Shown: piece after piece, positions 17,026-25,985 of the stretch | Layout: each line of letters opens with the position of its first letter | How positions within the stretch are numbered: position 1 is the first letter of the stretch | Assembly: GCF_034555965.1 (NCBI RefSeq) | Contig: NZ_JAYDCK010000002.1 | Span: 124,001-188,000 of the forward strand | Origin: Aquicoccus sp. G2-2 | GTDB lineage: Bacteria; Pseudomonadota; Alphaproteobacteria; Rhodobacterales; Rhodobacteraceae | Length of the DNA stretch: 64,000 nucleotides | Direction of reading: 5' to 3' | Translations under genes and position numbers: made by a program | The notes under the pieces: model-generated | Told to the model about the DNA's origin: nothing | Databases searched by the model: none | What the model saw: only the letters and a program-made list of their open reading frames with translations

Positions 17026-18203
17026 TTGTTCATTCGTAACTTCTTTGTGCTTGAAGCGCTTTCAGGTTTAGGTCGCGGGGGTTACCTGCTATTCATTGGT
17101 TGGCTGTGTTTTCAGTTGAGTGACGATCCCACCTCTGTTGGGCGACTGTTTTTCGTAGTGCAACTGACAATCGTCGTGTTGGGGACCATTACAGGCGTCA
17201 TCGTTGATCGATTTCAGTTAATCAGAACGGTTAAGACCTGCCACCTATTCATAGCAATATTACTTACAGTAGCTGCATTTGGCACCGAGTATTTGACTGC
17301 CAAACACTCGCTAGTGTTACTATTTCTAGTGGCGTCAGGGGTTACGGCCTTTCGGATGACATATGCTGGAGCCTTGTTGGCTTTGGTCAAAAAAATGCAC
17401 CCAACAATAAGTTGGGGCAACGCTTAGGACAGCTTACCAGTGTTCACCTATGTTGTACTGCACTTGGGTCTGCGCTCGCTGGCTTCGCCCTTCCACATAT
17501 CGGCCCGTTCTATGTTGCGATATACATTGCTCTTTATTCAGCAGCTATTTTGCTGCTCAATTTTGATCAAGTAAAAGCAGACCATCTTCAGGCACAAGGT
17601 GTTCAACGGGCGGGGGTCCGTTCGATGTTTGCTGGCATGAAATCGATTGCCACCGATCGCAAAATGCTATGGCTCGCTCTCTTGTCCTTGATGTCAATCC
17701 CAACAGGTCAGCTTTCAAATGCGATTCAGACACCGCTAGTCTTGGAGGAACTTGGCTACGGTAGCGTGGAGCTTGGGATTATCGACGCAAGTTGGCCAAT
17801 TGGTGGGCTATTCGCCTCAATTCTAATCGCGCGGTATTGGTATCAACCCAAAACAACCGTTGTTGAGCCGAGCTTGGTAGTCTTCTTGGGACTTTGTTGC
17901 GTGGCGGTTTCATGGGCTCAAAACGTGTCCTTGCTTTTTGTCCTCATCGGCTTGATGGGATTTATGTCGTGGCTTTGCAAGATCCACTTCGGCTCTCTGA
18001 TTGCGCTTGCTTCCAATGAAACTGAAGTTGGTAGAAATAACGCTGCTATCGAGGTCTTCGCAGGTTCTATGGGGGTGGCTCTGTGCTTGCTCCCTTCCCT
18101 TCTGCGATTGGAGCACTTTTCCACCTACTACAGGTTGTGGGGAGGATTAGTAATAACCGGCACCTTAGTGGCAAACCTTTATCTAAAAGGAAGAAAGTCG
18201 TGA
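17026..18203 (+). pseudogene. MFS transporter, split by a one-base frameshift
   Basis: Major facilitator superfamily membrane protein, likely exporter of the operon product. TTG 17026 has AGGA ten bases upstream. The first part holds about four membrane segments (LFIGWLCFQL, IVVLGTITGVIVDRF, LFIAILLTVAAF, LVLLFLVASGVTAF) and stops at 17427. The rest continues in another frame from about 17412 with about seven more segments (LAGFALPHIGPFYVAIYIAL, LVVFLGLCCVAVSW, LLFVLIGLMGFMSWL). Adding one G to the G4 run near 17416 gives ISWGQRLGQLTS and one continuous transporter. This may be a sequencing error or real inactivation. The stop TGA overlaps the GTG of the next gene. Confidence 0.75.
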
Positions 18204-19240
18204 AGTTTCCGATATTGAATGGCCAGATAATCCTAGATTCTGATGTGATTTTGAAGCACGCTCATATCGAACACGACGATCCTGTGTTCGTTGGAGGCAC
18301 CCTTATTGAAGGGAACGGCTCAGAACTATCTGACATCGACTGCTATGTAATTACAAAGGCGCACCGAACATTTGCCCAGGTAGGCAATGAAACGCATGCC
18401 TTCTGTCAACAACGTAACCAGGATATGTGCCATGCGGACACAGATCTGGTTTGTAGGACAACCGATTTTTATGACGGAACAGACTTACACCTAGAATTCG
18501 AATATTGGACAGTGGAAGAACTGGACCGCCTTAAAGCCAAAATTTTGCGTGTCTATAACTCATTGATGTCTCACTGTGACTCCAATTATCTTGAAGAAGG
18601 CATTTCGAGAGCTGAAGGCCTTCTCATTCACCGGATCATTAGCGGAATACAACTAAATGGCGATATGACAGCGGTTCAAAGCTCAATCTCTAGTGTCGCT
18701 GAACAATATGGTTATATTCTTTACCGGTCTTTCGCTAATAATTACTGGATTTTCCAAGACCTGGTAGGTTCAATAATAAAGGGTAAGCCCCACATGATCT
18801 GTCATCACGCCAAGATCTTTCTCGGCTATGAATTGAAAGCATGCAACTTTGCTCACGGGGTGACAAACAATGCTGACAAATGGATTTTACACTACTTCAA
18901 CGACGACGCCCTAAGTGTCTCGCAAGAGCTTAAACGAGAAGCGACCAAACTGTACCTTACAGCAAATCTTGATAGCCCTCTCAGCTACGTACAAGAAGTT
19001 TTGTCAGTGGTCGAAAGAATGAGATCTTCATCTACAAAAACGATAGAACTTTCAGCGACGGGGCTTTCGTCGCAAGTCTGTTTGGACATGCTGGATGCAG
19101 AACGAGAAAGGCGCAACGTTACTGAATGGAGCATTGAAGATCATGAGCTGCAATTTCGACGGTCTTCATTTTCTGAATCCAAAAATCAACTCGCTAAATT
19201 ACTTCCCAGTTGTTGGCCAGGCTTCAAAACTCGTGAGTAA
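18200..19240 (+). CDS. Nucleotidyltransferase-fold protein
   Basis: 346-aa protein. The start GTG 18200 overlaps the transporter stop (GTGA) with SD AAGGAAG. The N-terminal 100 residues carry the polymerase-beta superfamily signature: VFVGGTLIEGNGSELSDIDC, with the Gly-Gly near 32-33 and the metal-binding Asp pair D45/D47. The helical C-terminal two thirds resemble no family I can name. Such enzymes attach a nucleotide, usually AMP, to a small molecule, antibiotic or protein. It may adenylylate the pathway product or confer self-resistance. Last gene of the operon; AT-rich like the others. Confidence 0.65.
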   Translation: MKFPILNGQIILDSDVILKHAHIEHDDPVFVGGTLIEGNGSELSDIDCYVITKAHRTFAQVGNETHAFCQQRNQDMCHADTDLVCRTTDFYDGTDLHLEFEYWTVEELDRLKAKILRVYNSLMSHCDSNYLEEGISRAEGLLIHRIISGIQLNGDMTAVQSSISSVAEQYGYILYRSFANNYWIFQDLVGSIIKGKPHMICHHAKIFLGYELKACNFAHGVTNNADKWILHYFNDDALSVSQELKREATKLYLTANLDSPLSYVQEVLSVVERMRSSSTKTIELSATGLSSQVCLDMLDAERERRNVTEWSIEDHELQFRRSSFSESKNQLAKLLPSCWPGFKTRE

Positions 19241-19473
19241 AGTGTGGGGCAATTCCGTGTTGTTTCATGCTGCCGACTACAACGCCCAATAAGCGTTCGT
19301 CTCTCGATCAATGCACGATCTCCCGAGGTCGATGCTGCGCAAGGATTGGATAAACATCCGTCAAAGAAGTTCGTTCGGATCTAACGATCCCATCCTCTTC
19401 TTGTCCCTAGCGGGAGATTGCTAAGAACCCGCTGGGTTCTGGCGTGCGCAAGTCAAATAGACGGGGCCGTGGC

Positions 19474-19698
19474 TCACTGCGTTGCGCCCGCACCAAAACC
19501 CCGTCGATTGGACCTGCCCTTTGCCTCTCCGGCACTTCGCCAGTGGATCAGCTCATATCGGTTCGCAACAGCATTGACCGTCTCGCCCACAATCAACGTC
19601 TCCGCCACAATCCGCGCCTTCAATTCCAAAGGCCAATTCCGTTTACCATCCGACCGCCTCGGAACCCGTGCCAGAAACTCGTTTGTAGCTCCCATCAA
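19474..19698 (-). pseudogene. Truncated IS66-type TnpA remnant
   Basis: 74-codon frame starting MMGATNEFLARVPRRSDGK, then LELKARIVAETLIVGETVNA. This is the N-terminal helix-turn-helix region of a common alphaproteobacterial IS66-family orf1. After VANRYELI the homology stops and the tail looks unrelated, so the gene is cut. It marks the right side of the AT-rich operon as an IS66-type junction, matching the decayed IS66 element on the left, though the two are not the same IS66 subtype. Confidence 0.65.
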
Positions 19699-19775
19699 GA
19701 AACTCCCTTCAAATCATTGAAGGCAATGAATCGCAGATCAACGATCAAGGCGTAAGGATGGGGCCAAAGCAGCGC

Positions 19776-19943
19776 TTACGATACTGCGTACGAACTTAAT
19801 CGTTCAAATCTTGCGGCCAACAGTAAATTGGGCGGTATCTTGGATGCATCCGCCTCCGAAAATACACCTAGAGGTACGCCGGTCGGCGCAAAGGCAAGAC
19901 CAGCAGAAATGATCAGAAAAATGATCAAACTAAGAACGCGCAT
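19776..19943 (-). CDS. Short secreted-type frame (possible fragment)
   Basis: 55-codon frame starting MRVLSLIIFLIISAGLAFA, a convincing signal peptide. GGAGGTATAAGGTCA lies before the ATG at 19943. The mature part is only about 35 residues and ends abruptly, so this may be the 5' end of a gene cut by rearrangement. No family recognised. Confidence 0.35.
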   Translation of the reverse strand: MRVLSLIIFLIISAGLAFAPTGVPLGVFSEADASKIPPNLLLAARFERLSSYAVS

Positions 19944-20394
19944 TGACCTTATACCTCCGCAGTGTTCAAGCCCGCGTCCTATTGTGCGCAGAAGCAAACT
20001 TGATAACTCGGTTTATATAGCAGACGCTCATCATTTGCGCAGCATTTGTCACTTCGGGGCTCAGAGTCAGATTTCTCCGCGCTTTCGATGAACGGCGGCT
20101 TTGAGCTTCACGTAGGCTTCTGCCCCTCCGGCATTCGGTCCCTAAGTGGCCCGACTTGATGTGACCACAATGGCATTGCCGTTTACGATGACATGCTGGG
20201 TGATGTAGCGTCGACCCATAGTACAGCCGGAGAAAGCGCAATGGACCTAACGGGTAAGGAAGGGCCGCACCGCGGTACCGATGAAGAAGGCGCGTCTCGG
20301 ATGAATCGGAAGCGTTCCCAATTTGCGGTGCGAGTTGCAGACATGCCTGATGGCCTTGGAAGGCTTCTGGATATGGGCCTCGAGGAGCATTTCC

Positions 20395-20547
20395 GTGGCC
20401 GCTGATGCCAATTCGAATGACGCGTGGTTTCGCGCGCAGGTACAGGCCGCGCTGGAGGATGTACGCTCGCGAACATCTCAGGTTCAGGTGATGCAGGCCG
20501 TACAGGCATTGATTGATGCGAAACGGCAGGTCGAACCCAAGACCTGA
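20395..20547 (+). CDS. Small antitoxin-like hypothetical protein (50 aa)
   Basis: Short frame from GTG 20395 with GAGGAG upstream. It reads VAADANSNDAWFRAQVQAA and ends ALIDAKRQVEPKT. The DAWFRAQVQAALED pattern resembles the C-terminal half of RelB/ParD-type antitoxins. No toxin gene lies beside it, and a full DNA-binding N-terminal half is missing. It may be a solitary or truncated antitoxin. Low confidence. Confidence 0.3.
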   Translation: MAADANSNDAWFRAQVQAALEDVRSRTSQVQVMQAVQALIDAKRQVEPKT

Positions 20548-20588
20548 CCAAGCCTTGGAGGTTAGTGCGGTCTGACCCCCGTCACCCT

Positions 20589-20642
20589 GAAAAGCGAAAG
20601 TGGGCTTTTTGTCCTTTGGAACTCAGACCCTGATCCAAAGGA
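20589..20642 (+). promoter_or_regulatory. Leader with motif copy 4 and SD-covering hairpin (helicase gene)
   Basis: GAAAAGCGAAAGTGGGCTTT followed by TTGT is the leader motif (20589-20612). A perfect 9-bp inverted repeat, TCCTTTGGA (20612-20620) / TCCAAAGGA (20634-20642), follows. Its 3' arm is the Shine-Dalgarno of the ATG at 20651 (AAAGGAAAATCCCCATG). The design matches the leaders at 4.4 kb and 7.7 kb, where the SD also lies in or beside a hairpin arm. Regulation is inferred. Confidence 0.55.
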
Positions 20643-20650
20643 AAATCCCC

Positions 20651-23600
20651 ATGACCAAGCCCAATCCTGCGAACCCGGCTCTCTCAATCTCCGACGCTGA
20701 TCTTGTCTCTGCCCTCGCGCAGATCGGCGCGGAGGTCGACCACCAACCCCTGCGCAGCTCAGTGCTCGCGCGCATCATGCGCGGGACGTTTCACGGCAGC
20801 GATGCTGGCGGCGCCTGGGACTGGCGGAAGGCCTACGACATGATGCAGGCCGCGGCTGTTCAGGTGCCGCTGCGGGAGGGCGGCGCGGCAGGTGACATCG
20901 CGACCGCGAAACTGCTTGCCTCACGGCTCCTTACGGAAACCCGCCGGTCGGAGCAGCAGATCCGGCTGCAGCAGTTTTCCACGCCGCTGGCATTTGCGGC
21001 CCTGACGGTGCGGGCGGCATCCATTCGCAAGGGCGAGACCGTGCTGGAGCCCTCGGCTGGCACCGGTGCCTTGGCCGCTTTCACCGCCCGGGCCGGTGTC
21101 ACGCTTTTGCTCAACGAGCTCGACTCCTTTCGCCAGAGCCTCATGCGCGCGGTCTTCGGTGGCGAGGTGACGGGCCATGACGGCGAGCATATCGACGATC
21201 TGCTGCAGACGCCGGTTCTGCCCGACGCGGTGGTGATGAATCCGCCCTTCGCGTCCTCGGTCGATCGCTCCCGGGACAAGCACATCGCGGCCAAGCATCT
21301 CGTCGCGGCTGCCAAGCGCCTGGCACCCGGCGGGCGGCTTGTGGCGATCATGCCGCCGGGATTCACGCCCGAACGCGATGCCGCGCATTGGTCCCGCGCC
21401 TGCGGCCTGCTTACGCCGCGTTTGGCCCTCACGATACCGGGACAGGTCTATCGCAAGCTCGGCACCTCGGTGGAAACCCAGCTGATGGTTTTCGACAAGG
21501 TGCGGGACGACGGCGAATTGATCCGCGCCACAGTCCAGAATCTGGACGAAGCCCTTCCTTTGGTCGACGCCGTGGCCGCAACCCGGCCCGAGATGCGCCC
21601 CGCCCAACGGGTAGAAGCGATCCCTCATGCTCGGCCGACCGTTCCATCATCTGCCCCGCGCAAGACCGCCGCTGCGCCTGTCGCCGCCTCCAAACCCCGG
21701 GCCAATGCCGTCCGTCCGCTCAGCTTTACACGCTTCGATGTCCCGCGCGACAACACGCCCGTCTCGGACATCTATGCGCGCTACCGCCCGCAGCGGATCG
21801 AAATCGCGGGCGCGCAGGAACATCCCACGCCGCTCGTCGAAAGCATCGCCATGGCCTCTGTGGCACCGCCCCTTCCCTCAGGCACGGCCAGTTCGGAATT
21901 GCGCCTGCCCGCCAGACTGATCGAGGAGGGACATCTCTCCGAGGCGCAACTCGAGACCATCATCATGGCGCATGATGCCCATGGGCGTGACCTGCCGGGG
22001 CGATTCACGATCGATGACGACCAGACAAAGCTGACGCGCGCCGATGATGACCCGGAGGCACGAGCCTATCGCCTCGGGTATTTCCTCGGCGACGGCACCG
22101 GCTGCGGCAAGGGCCGCGAATGCGCGGGGCTCATTCTCGTTAACTGGCTGGCCGGGTGCCGCAAGGCGATCTGGGTCTCCAAATCCGCCACGCTCATCGA
22201 GGACGCGATCCGCGACTGGACCGATCTGGGTGGCTCGCCTGCCGACATCCAGCCGCTCTCCAAGTGGAAACCGGACCAGCCCATCCCCATGGGCGATGGC
22301 ATCCTCTTTGTTACCTACGCCACGCTGCGCTCAGCGGGCAAATGCGGCACCACGCGGTTGAGCCAGATCTTTGAGTGGATGGGCGAAGACTTCGACGGCG
22401 TGCTGGCCTTTGATGAAGCCCATGCCATGCAGAACGCGGCCGGGTCCGAGCAGGGCAGGGGGGTCAAACCCTCTCAGCAGGGTCTTGCAGGCTTGCGGCT
22501 GCAGCTTGCCGCGCCGCGCGCCCGCGTCTTCTACATCTCGGCGACGGGCGCGACGAGCGTGCATAACCTGGCATATGCCGCGCGGCTCGGGCTCTGGGGG
22601 CAAGGCCCCGAATACCCCTTCCCGAGCCGCGAGAGCTTTGTGTCGGCGATGGAAGCTGGCGGTGTCGCCGCCATGGAGGTGGTCGCCCGTGATCTCAAGA
22701 CGCTCGGGCTTTACACGGCGCGCGCCCTCAGCTTCGACGGCGTGGAGTATGACGTTCTCGAACACGCGCTCACCCCGGCCCAGATCGAGATCTACGACGC
22801 CTATGCGGGTGCCTTCCGCACCATCCACCACAATCTCGAAGCGGCGCTGACTGCGACTGGCGTCAACAACGCCTCGGGCGAGGCCAATGCCTCGGCCGCT
22901 CGCGCCTCGGCCAAGTCCCGCTTCGAAAGCACGAAGCAGCGCTTCTTCAACCATCTCCTGATGGGCATGAAGGCCCCGAGCATCATCCGTGCGATCAAGG
23001 ACGATCTGGCGGAAGGCAACGTTTGCGTCATCCAGGTGGTCTCGACGGGCGAAAGCCTGTTGAAGCGGCGGCTTGAGACGATGGACCCCGAGGATGAACT
23101 GGTCGAGGGTGCCTTGACGCCGCGCGACTACGTGCTAGGCTACCTCGAACAAGCCTTCCCGATCCATGCGCAAAAGCTCGTGGAGATCGACGGCAACATG
23201 GTGGCTGAGCCTTTGCGCGATGAGACCGGCGCGCTCGTTGTCTCGCGCGAGGCGCTCGCCCTACGAGATGCGGCCATGATGGAGTTGATGACGCTGGCGC
23301 CGATCCCCTCGGCGCTCGATCAGATCCTCTGGGCCTTTGGCGACGAGGCCGTCGCCGAGGTTACGGGCCGATCTATCCGGCCCCTCAAGGCCGAGGATGG
23401 TCATCTCTTCATCGAAAAGCGCAGCGCCAGCAGCAATTCGTCCGAAACCCAAGCCTTCATGGACGGCGAAAAGGACATCCTGATCTTCTCCGATGCAGGC
23501 GGCACGGGACGATCCTATCATGCGGCACAAACAGCCAAGAACCAGAAACGGCGGCGACACTACCTGCTGGAGCCCGGCTGGCGCGCCGATGCGGCCATTC

Positions 23601-24913
23601 AAGGTCTTGGCCGCACGCATCGCTCGGCCCAGGTCAGCGCGCCCTTCTTCCGGGTCTGCGCCTCCGATGTGCATGGCGAAAAACGCTTCACCTCGACGAT
23701 AGCCAAACGACTCGACCAGCTGGGGGCCCTGACCAAGGGCCAACGCGAAACCGGTTCGCAGGGCATGTTCCGGGAGGAGAACAATCTGGAAAGCCCAATC
23801 GCACGGGCGGCTCTGCGCGGGTATTTCGCCGATCTTGCCGCCGGGCGCGCCGAGGCGATGAGCTACGAGAGCTTCACCGACTGGACAGCCCTGCGGCTGA
23901 TCGACAAGGACGGGGTGCTTCTCGAGGAGCTTCCACCGATCCAGCGGTTTCTCAATCGGGTGCTTGCCCTTCCCATCCACATGCAGAACGCGCTCTTTGC
24001 TGAGTTCATGCGCCGGATCGCCGATCAGACGGAACGGGCGCGCGCGGCGGGTACGCTCGATCTCGGGGTGGAAACCCTGCGTGGCCAAAAGATCGAACAG
24101 GTCTCCACGGAGGATCTCTGGACCTGTCCGAAATCCGGCGCGGTGACGCGGATCATCGGGCTCGAGGTCACCGACCCGGTCCATGTGTTGTCGGCAGTTG
24201 ACGCCCTCTCGCGCAATCCCGACAAGCTGCCGATGGTCAATCGCGCCTCCGGTCGCGCGGCGCTCATTTCGGCGCGGCCTATGCAGATGTATGACGAAGA
24301 CATCGTCACGCTGATGCGCAAGGCAGTGCGGCCAAACGGGTCCAGTTATCTGGAGGAGACGCGGTTCGAGTCCTCGGCCTGGGAAGAGATCGGCAAACCG
24401 GAGTTCGCAAGGCTTTGGGATGCCGAGGCTGCTGCCCTGCCAAAAACCACCACGACCAAGCTTTACCTGCTGACCGGGCTCTTGTTGCCGATCTGGAAGG
24501 ACATTCCGACCACTAATGAGCGCATCTACCGTGTCACGCCCGACGGGGCACCGGCGATGATCGGGCGCACACTGAGCGAGGAAGGGGCGGCCGCGCTGCG
24601 CGCTCGCTTCCTCATCTCAAACCCGCAAACACCGCAGGAGATGCTGACCGCCGCCCTGGGTACCACCGCACCTGTCGATCTGGGCCGGGGTCTGACGCTG
24701 ACCCGTCGCCGCGTCGCAGGCCAGACGCGCCTCGAGTTGGGCGGTGCGGACAAAAGCATGATCGATGGCTTCAAGGCCGCCGGTTGTTTCACTGAGATCA
24801 TCGCCTTCCAGCTGCGGGTGTTCCTGCCGCATGGGGACGGGATCGACACGGGCCGCATTCTGGCCCGGATCGTGGGGCAGGGGCCCGCCATCACGGCAGA
24901 ACAAGCCGCCTGA
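20651..24913 (+). CDS. Methyltransferase / Strawberry-notch helicase fusion
   Basis: 1420-aa protein. The start 20651 follows AAAGGAAAATCCCC. The N-terminal class I SAM-dependent DNA methyltransferase-like domain has motif I LEPSAGTGALAAF (E133 onward) and motif IV VVMNPPF (N197-F200). A Strawberry-notch-type SF2 helicase follows: Walker A-like GDGTGCGKGRE near 480 and DEAH in AFDEAHAM near 588. The C-terminal helicase lobe includes FSDAGGTGRSYHA and WRADAAIQGLGRTHRSAQ. Large proteins of this type occur on plasmids, phages and integrative elements and are linked to anti-restriction or establishment roles, but no reaction is firmly assigned. All motifs are intact. The structured leader upstream is shared in style with the other accessory genes. 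Confidence 0.88.
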   Translation: MTKPNPANPALSISDADLVSALAQIGAEVDHQPLRSSVLARIMRGTFHGSDAGGAWDWRKAYDMMQAAAVQVPLREGGAAGDIATAKLLASRLLTETRRSEQQIRLQQFSTPLAFAALTVRAASIRKGETVLEPSAGTGALAAFTARAGVTLLLNELDSFRQSLMRAVFGGEVTGHDGEHIDDLLQTPVLPDAVVMNPPFASSVDRSRDKHIAAKHLVAAAKRLAPGGRLVAIMPPGFTPERDAAHWSRACGLLTPRLALTIPGQVYRKLGTSVETQLMVFDKVRDDGELIRATVQNLDEALPLVDAVAATRPEMRPAQRVEAIPHARPTVPSSAPRKTAAAPVAASKPRANAVRPLSFTRFDVPRDNTPVSDIYARYRPQRIEIAGAQEHPTPLVESIAMASVAPPLPSGTASSELRLPARLIEEGHLSEAQLETIIMAHDAHGRDLPGRFTIDDDQTKLTRADDDPEARAYRLGYFLGDGTGCGKGRECAGLILVNWLAGCRKAIWVSKSATLIEDAIRDWTDLGGSPADIQPLSKWKPDQPIPMGDGILFVTYATLRSAGKCGTTRLSQIFEWMGEDFDGVLAFDEAHAMQNAAGSEQGRGVKPSQQGLAGLRLQLAAPRARVFYISATGATSVHNLAYAARLGLWGQGPEYPFPSRESFVSAMEAGGVAAMEVVARDLKTLGLYTARALSFDGVEYDVLEHALTPAQIEIYDAYAGAFRTIHHNLEAALTATGVNNASGEANASAARASAKSRFESTKQRFFNHLLMGMKAPSIIRAIKDDLAEGNVCVIQVVSTGESLLKRRLETMDPEDELVEGALTPRDYVLGYLEQAFPIHAQKLVEIDGNMVAEPLRDETGALVVSREALALRDAAMMELMTLAPIPSALDQILWAFGDEAVAEVTGRSIRPLKAEDGHLFIEKRSASSNSSETQAFMDGEKDILIFSDAGGTGRSYHAAQTAKNQKRRRHYLLEPGWRADAAIQGLGRTHRSAQVSAPFFRVCASDVHGEKRFTSTIAKRLDQLGALTKGQRETGSQGMFREENNLESPIARAALRGYFADLAAGRAEAMSYESFTDWTALRLIDKDGVLLEELPPIQRFLNRVLALPIHMQNALFAEFMRRIADQTERARAAGTLDLGVETLRGQKIEQVSTEDLWTCPKSGAVTRIIGLEVTDPVHVLSAVDALSRNPDKLPMVNRASGRAALISARPMQMYDEDIVTLMRKAVRPNGSSYLEETRFESSAWEEIGKPEFARLWDAEAAALPKTTTTKLYLLTGLLLPIWKDIPTTNERIYRVTPDGAPAMIGRTLSEEGAAALRARFLISNPQTPQEMLTAALGTTAPVDLGRGLTLTRRRVAGQTRLELGGADKSMIDGFKAAGCFTEIIAFQLRVFLPHGDGIDTGRILARIVGQGPAITAEQAA

Positions 24914-25007
24914 AAAGTCAAAGAGGGCTTTGGGCCGGGCGTCGCGGATCGGGGTTTGGCCGGTCTGCGCTTTCCGGCCGCGCGCAGATCAACGCCACGC
25001 CCGGCCC
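24912..25007 (+). promoter_or_regulatory. Highly structured leader of the DUF6878 gene
   Basis: Motif copy 5 (GAAAAGTCAAAGAGGGCTTT, 24912-24931) overlaps the helicase stop. A perfect 11-bp inverted repeat follows: GGGCCGGGCGT (24932-24942) / ACGCCCGGCCC (24997-25007). It encloses TCTGCGC/GCGCAGA (24964-24970/24982-24988) and GGCCGG/CCGGCC. The ATG lies 28 bp further on, with SD AGAGGACG. Strong folding in RNA or single-stranded DNA is certain; the purpose is inferred. Confidence 0.55.
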
Positions 25008-25035
25008 CCCCAATTGTAGACAAGAGGACGAACCC

Positions 25036-25422
25036 ATGACTAATCCCCAGATCGATTATGCCGCAATGCCGGTTCAGTGGCGCGCGGAGCGCGAAACCAC
25101 GCTTAAGGCATCCCGAGCGGAGCTGATCGCGCAATTGCGCGCGCTTGGCATCAGCGAGGTCACTGCCGAATACGAAGGCTATGGCGACTCTGGCAATGTC
25201 GAGGATGTGACGGTGCAGCCTGCAGAGGTCAAACTACCGGAGCCGCTTGCCACAGAGGTTGGCGACTTCGCCTGGTCACTCGCCTATCACCATCACCCGG
25301 GGTTCGAAAACAACGAGGGCGGCTATGGCACGCTGACCTGGGACTTGCGCAACGACAGCATCACGCTTGATCACGCGGACCGCTATGTGGAATGCTCGCA
25401 CAGCTACGACGAGGGGCTGTGA
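25036..25422 (+). CDS. DUF6878 family protein
   Basis: 128-aa acidic soluble protein that I recognise as DUF6878 type. After an N-terminal helix (ETTLKASRAELIAQLRALGI) comes VTAEYEGYGDSGNVEDV, and later WSLAYHHHPGFENNEGGYG, a motif with clustered His and Asn-Glu-Gly-Gly residues that looks functional. The C-terminus ends HADRYVECSHSYDEGL. No function is known to me. ATG 25036 has AGAGGACG upstream behind a large hairpin. The next gene starts one base after its stop, so the two are translated together. Confidence 0.75.
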   Translation: MTNPQIDYAAMPVQWRAERETTLKASRAELIAQLRALGISEVTAEYEGYGDSGNVEDVTVQPAEVKLPEPLATEVGDFAWSLAYHHHPGFENNEGGYGTLTWDLRNDSITLDHADRYVECSHSYDEGL

Positions 25423-25423
25423 G

Positions 25424-25885
25424 ATGGCCCATCCGCTTCATCATGCCGAAAGCTCTGCCCGGAAATTCGGCGGGGTGCCGTCTGACTATCAGGCCATCCA
25501 CGACTGGTTCGATGCCTCGAAAGAACACCTCGCGCTCTTCACGCACCGAGCCTTGCGTCACCATGCCCAAGGCCTGTTCGAAGCGGAGCGTGTCTTCGGT
25601 CTGACCCTGACTAATAGCGCGGGTCGGGACATACCCGTGCGCTGGATCGGCGAGCAGCATATCCGTGAAGACTGCCAGGGCCGTATCCCGAGCATGGCGG
25701 ACTGGCTGCGTCGGATCCAGCCTGAGCCATGGATGGCCAATGGCCATATCGACCGGCATTCTGGCGATGAGCCCTGCGGCGACCCAAGGGCCGCCTGGGC
25801 CTCCGAGGTCGCCGCCGGCAGAACGGTTCTTGGCCTAAAGGATTGGATGGCGGCGCGCGCGATGCAAGCCACGCAAAACGCCTGA
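25424..25885 (+). CDS. DUF6915 family protein
   Basis: 153-aa protein starting MAHPLHHAESSARKFGG at 25424, one base after the DUF6878 stop; the frame is open further upstream, but this start is coupled and family-typical. Conserved-looking blocks are WFDASKEHLALFTHRALRHH, GLFEAERVFGLTLTNSAG and VRWIGEQHIREDC. Several His and Asp residues suggest a metal site, but no reaction is known. It travels with the DUF6878 gene and probably shares its job in the accessory block. There is no membrane segment. Confidence 0.72.
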   Translation: MAHPLHHAESSARKFGGVPSDYQAIHDWFDASKEHLALFTHRALRHHAQGLFEAERVFGLTLTNSAGRDIPVRWIGEQHIREDCQGRIPSMADWLRRIQPEPWMANGHIDRHSGDEPCGDPRAAWASEVAAGRTVLGLKDWMAARAMQATQNA

Positions 25886-25985
25886 CATCTCTCGGCCGTT
25901 TGCCAAACGAATAGCGCGCGGAAGCCCGGTTGGAAGATCGGACTTCTTGCGTCGTTTCCCCACCATTCTTCGTAAGGAGGTTCGC

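Larger units (their letters stand above)
19241..20394. other. Gene-poor stretch with mobile-element remnants
   Basis: Between the AT-rich operon and the next accessory genes. It holds a perfect 7-bp hairpin AGAACCC/GGGTTCT (19424-19440) without a T-run, a truncated IS66-type tnpA on the minus strand, and a short secreted-like minus-strand frame; each coding remnant is listed separately. A short + frame from ATG 20301 (34 codons, starting MNRKRSQFAVRVADM) overlaps the small gene at 20395 and could be real, but nothing supports it further. Composition returns from AT-rich to GC-rich here. Confidence 0.5.

Noticed and set aside
13046-19240. Reading the AT-rich operon as an antiphage system because of its nucleotidyltransferase
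   Set aside because: The aminotransferase, formyltransferase, amidohydrolase and MFS exporter fit small-molecule synthesis better; no effector such as a nuclease or pore is present.
19424-19440. Terminator after the AT-rich operon
   Set aside because: The AGAACCC/GGGTTCT hairpin is perfect but lies about 180 bp after the last stop and is not followed by a T-run.
22331-22954. Minus-strand frame inside the helicase gene
   Set aside because: Antisense shadow of conserved helicase motifs; low-quality composition and no recognisable domain.
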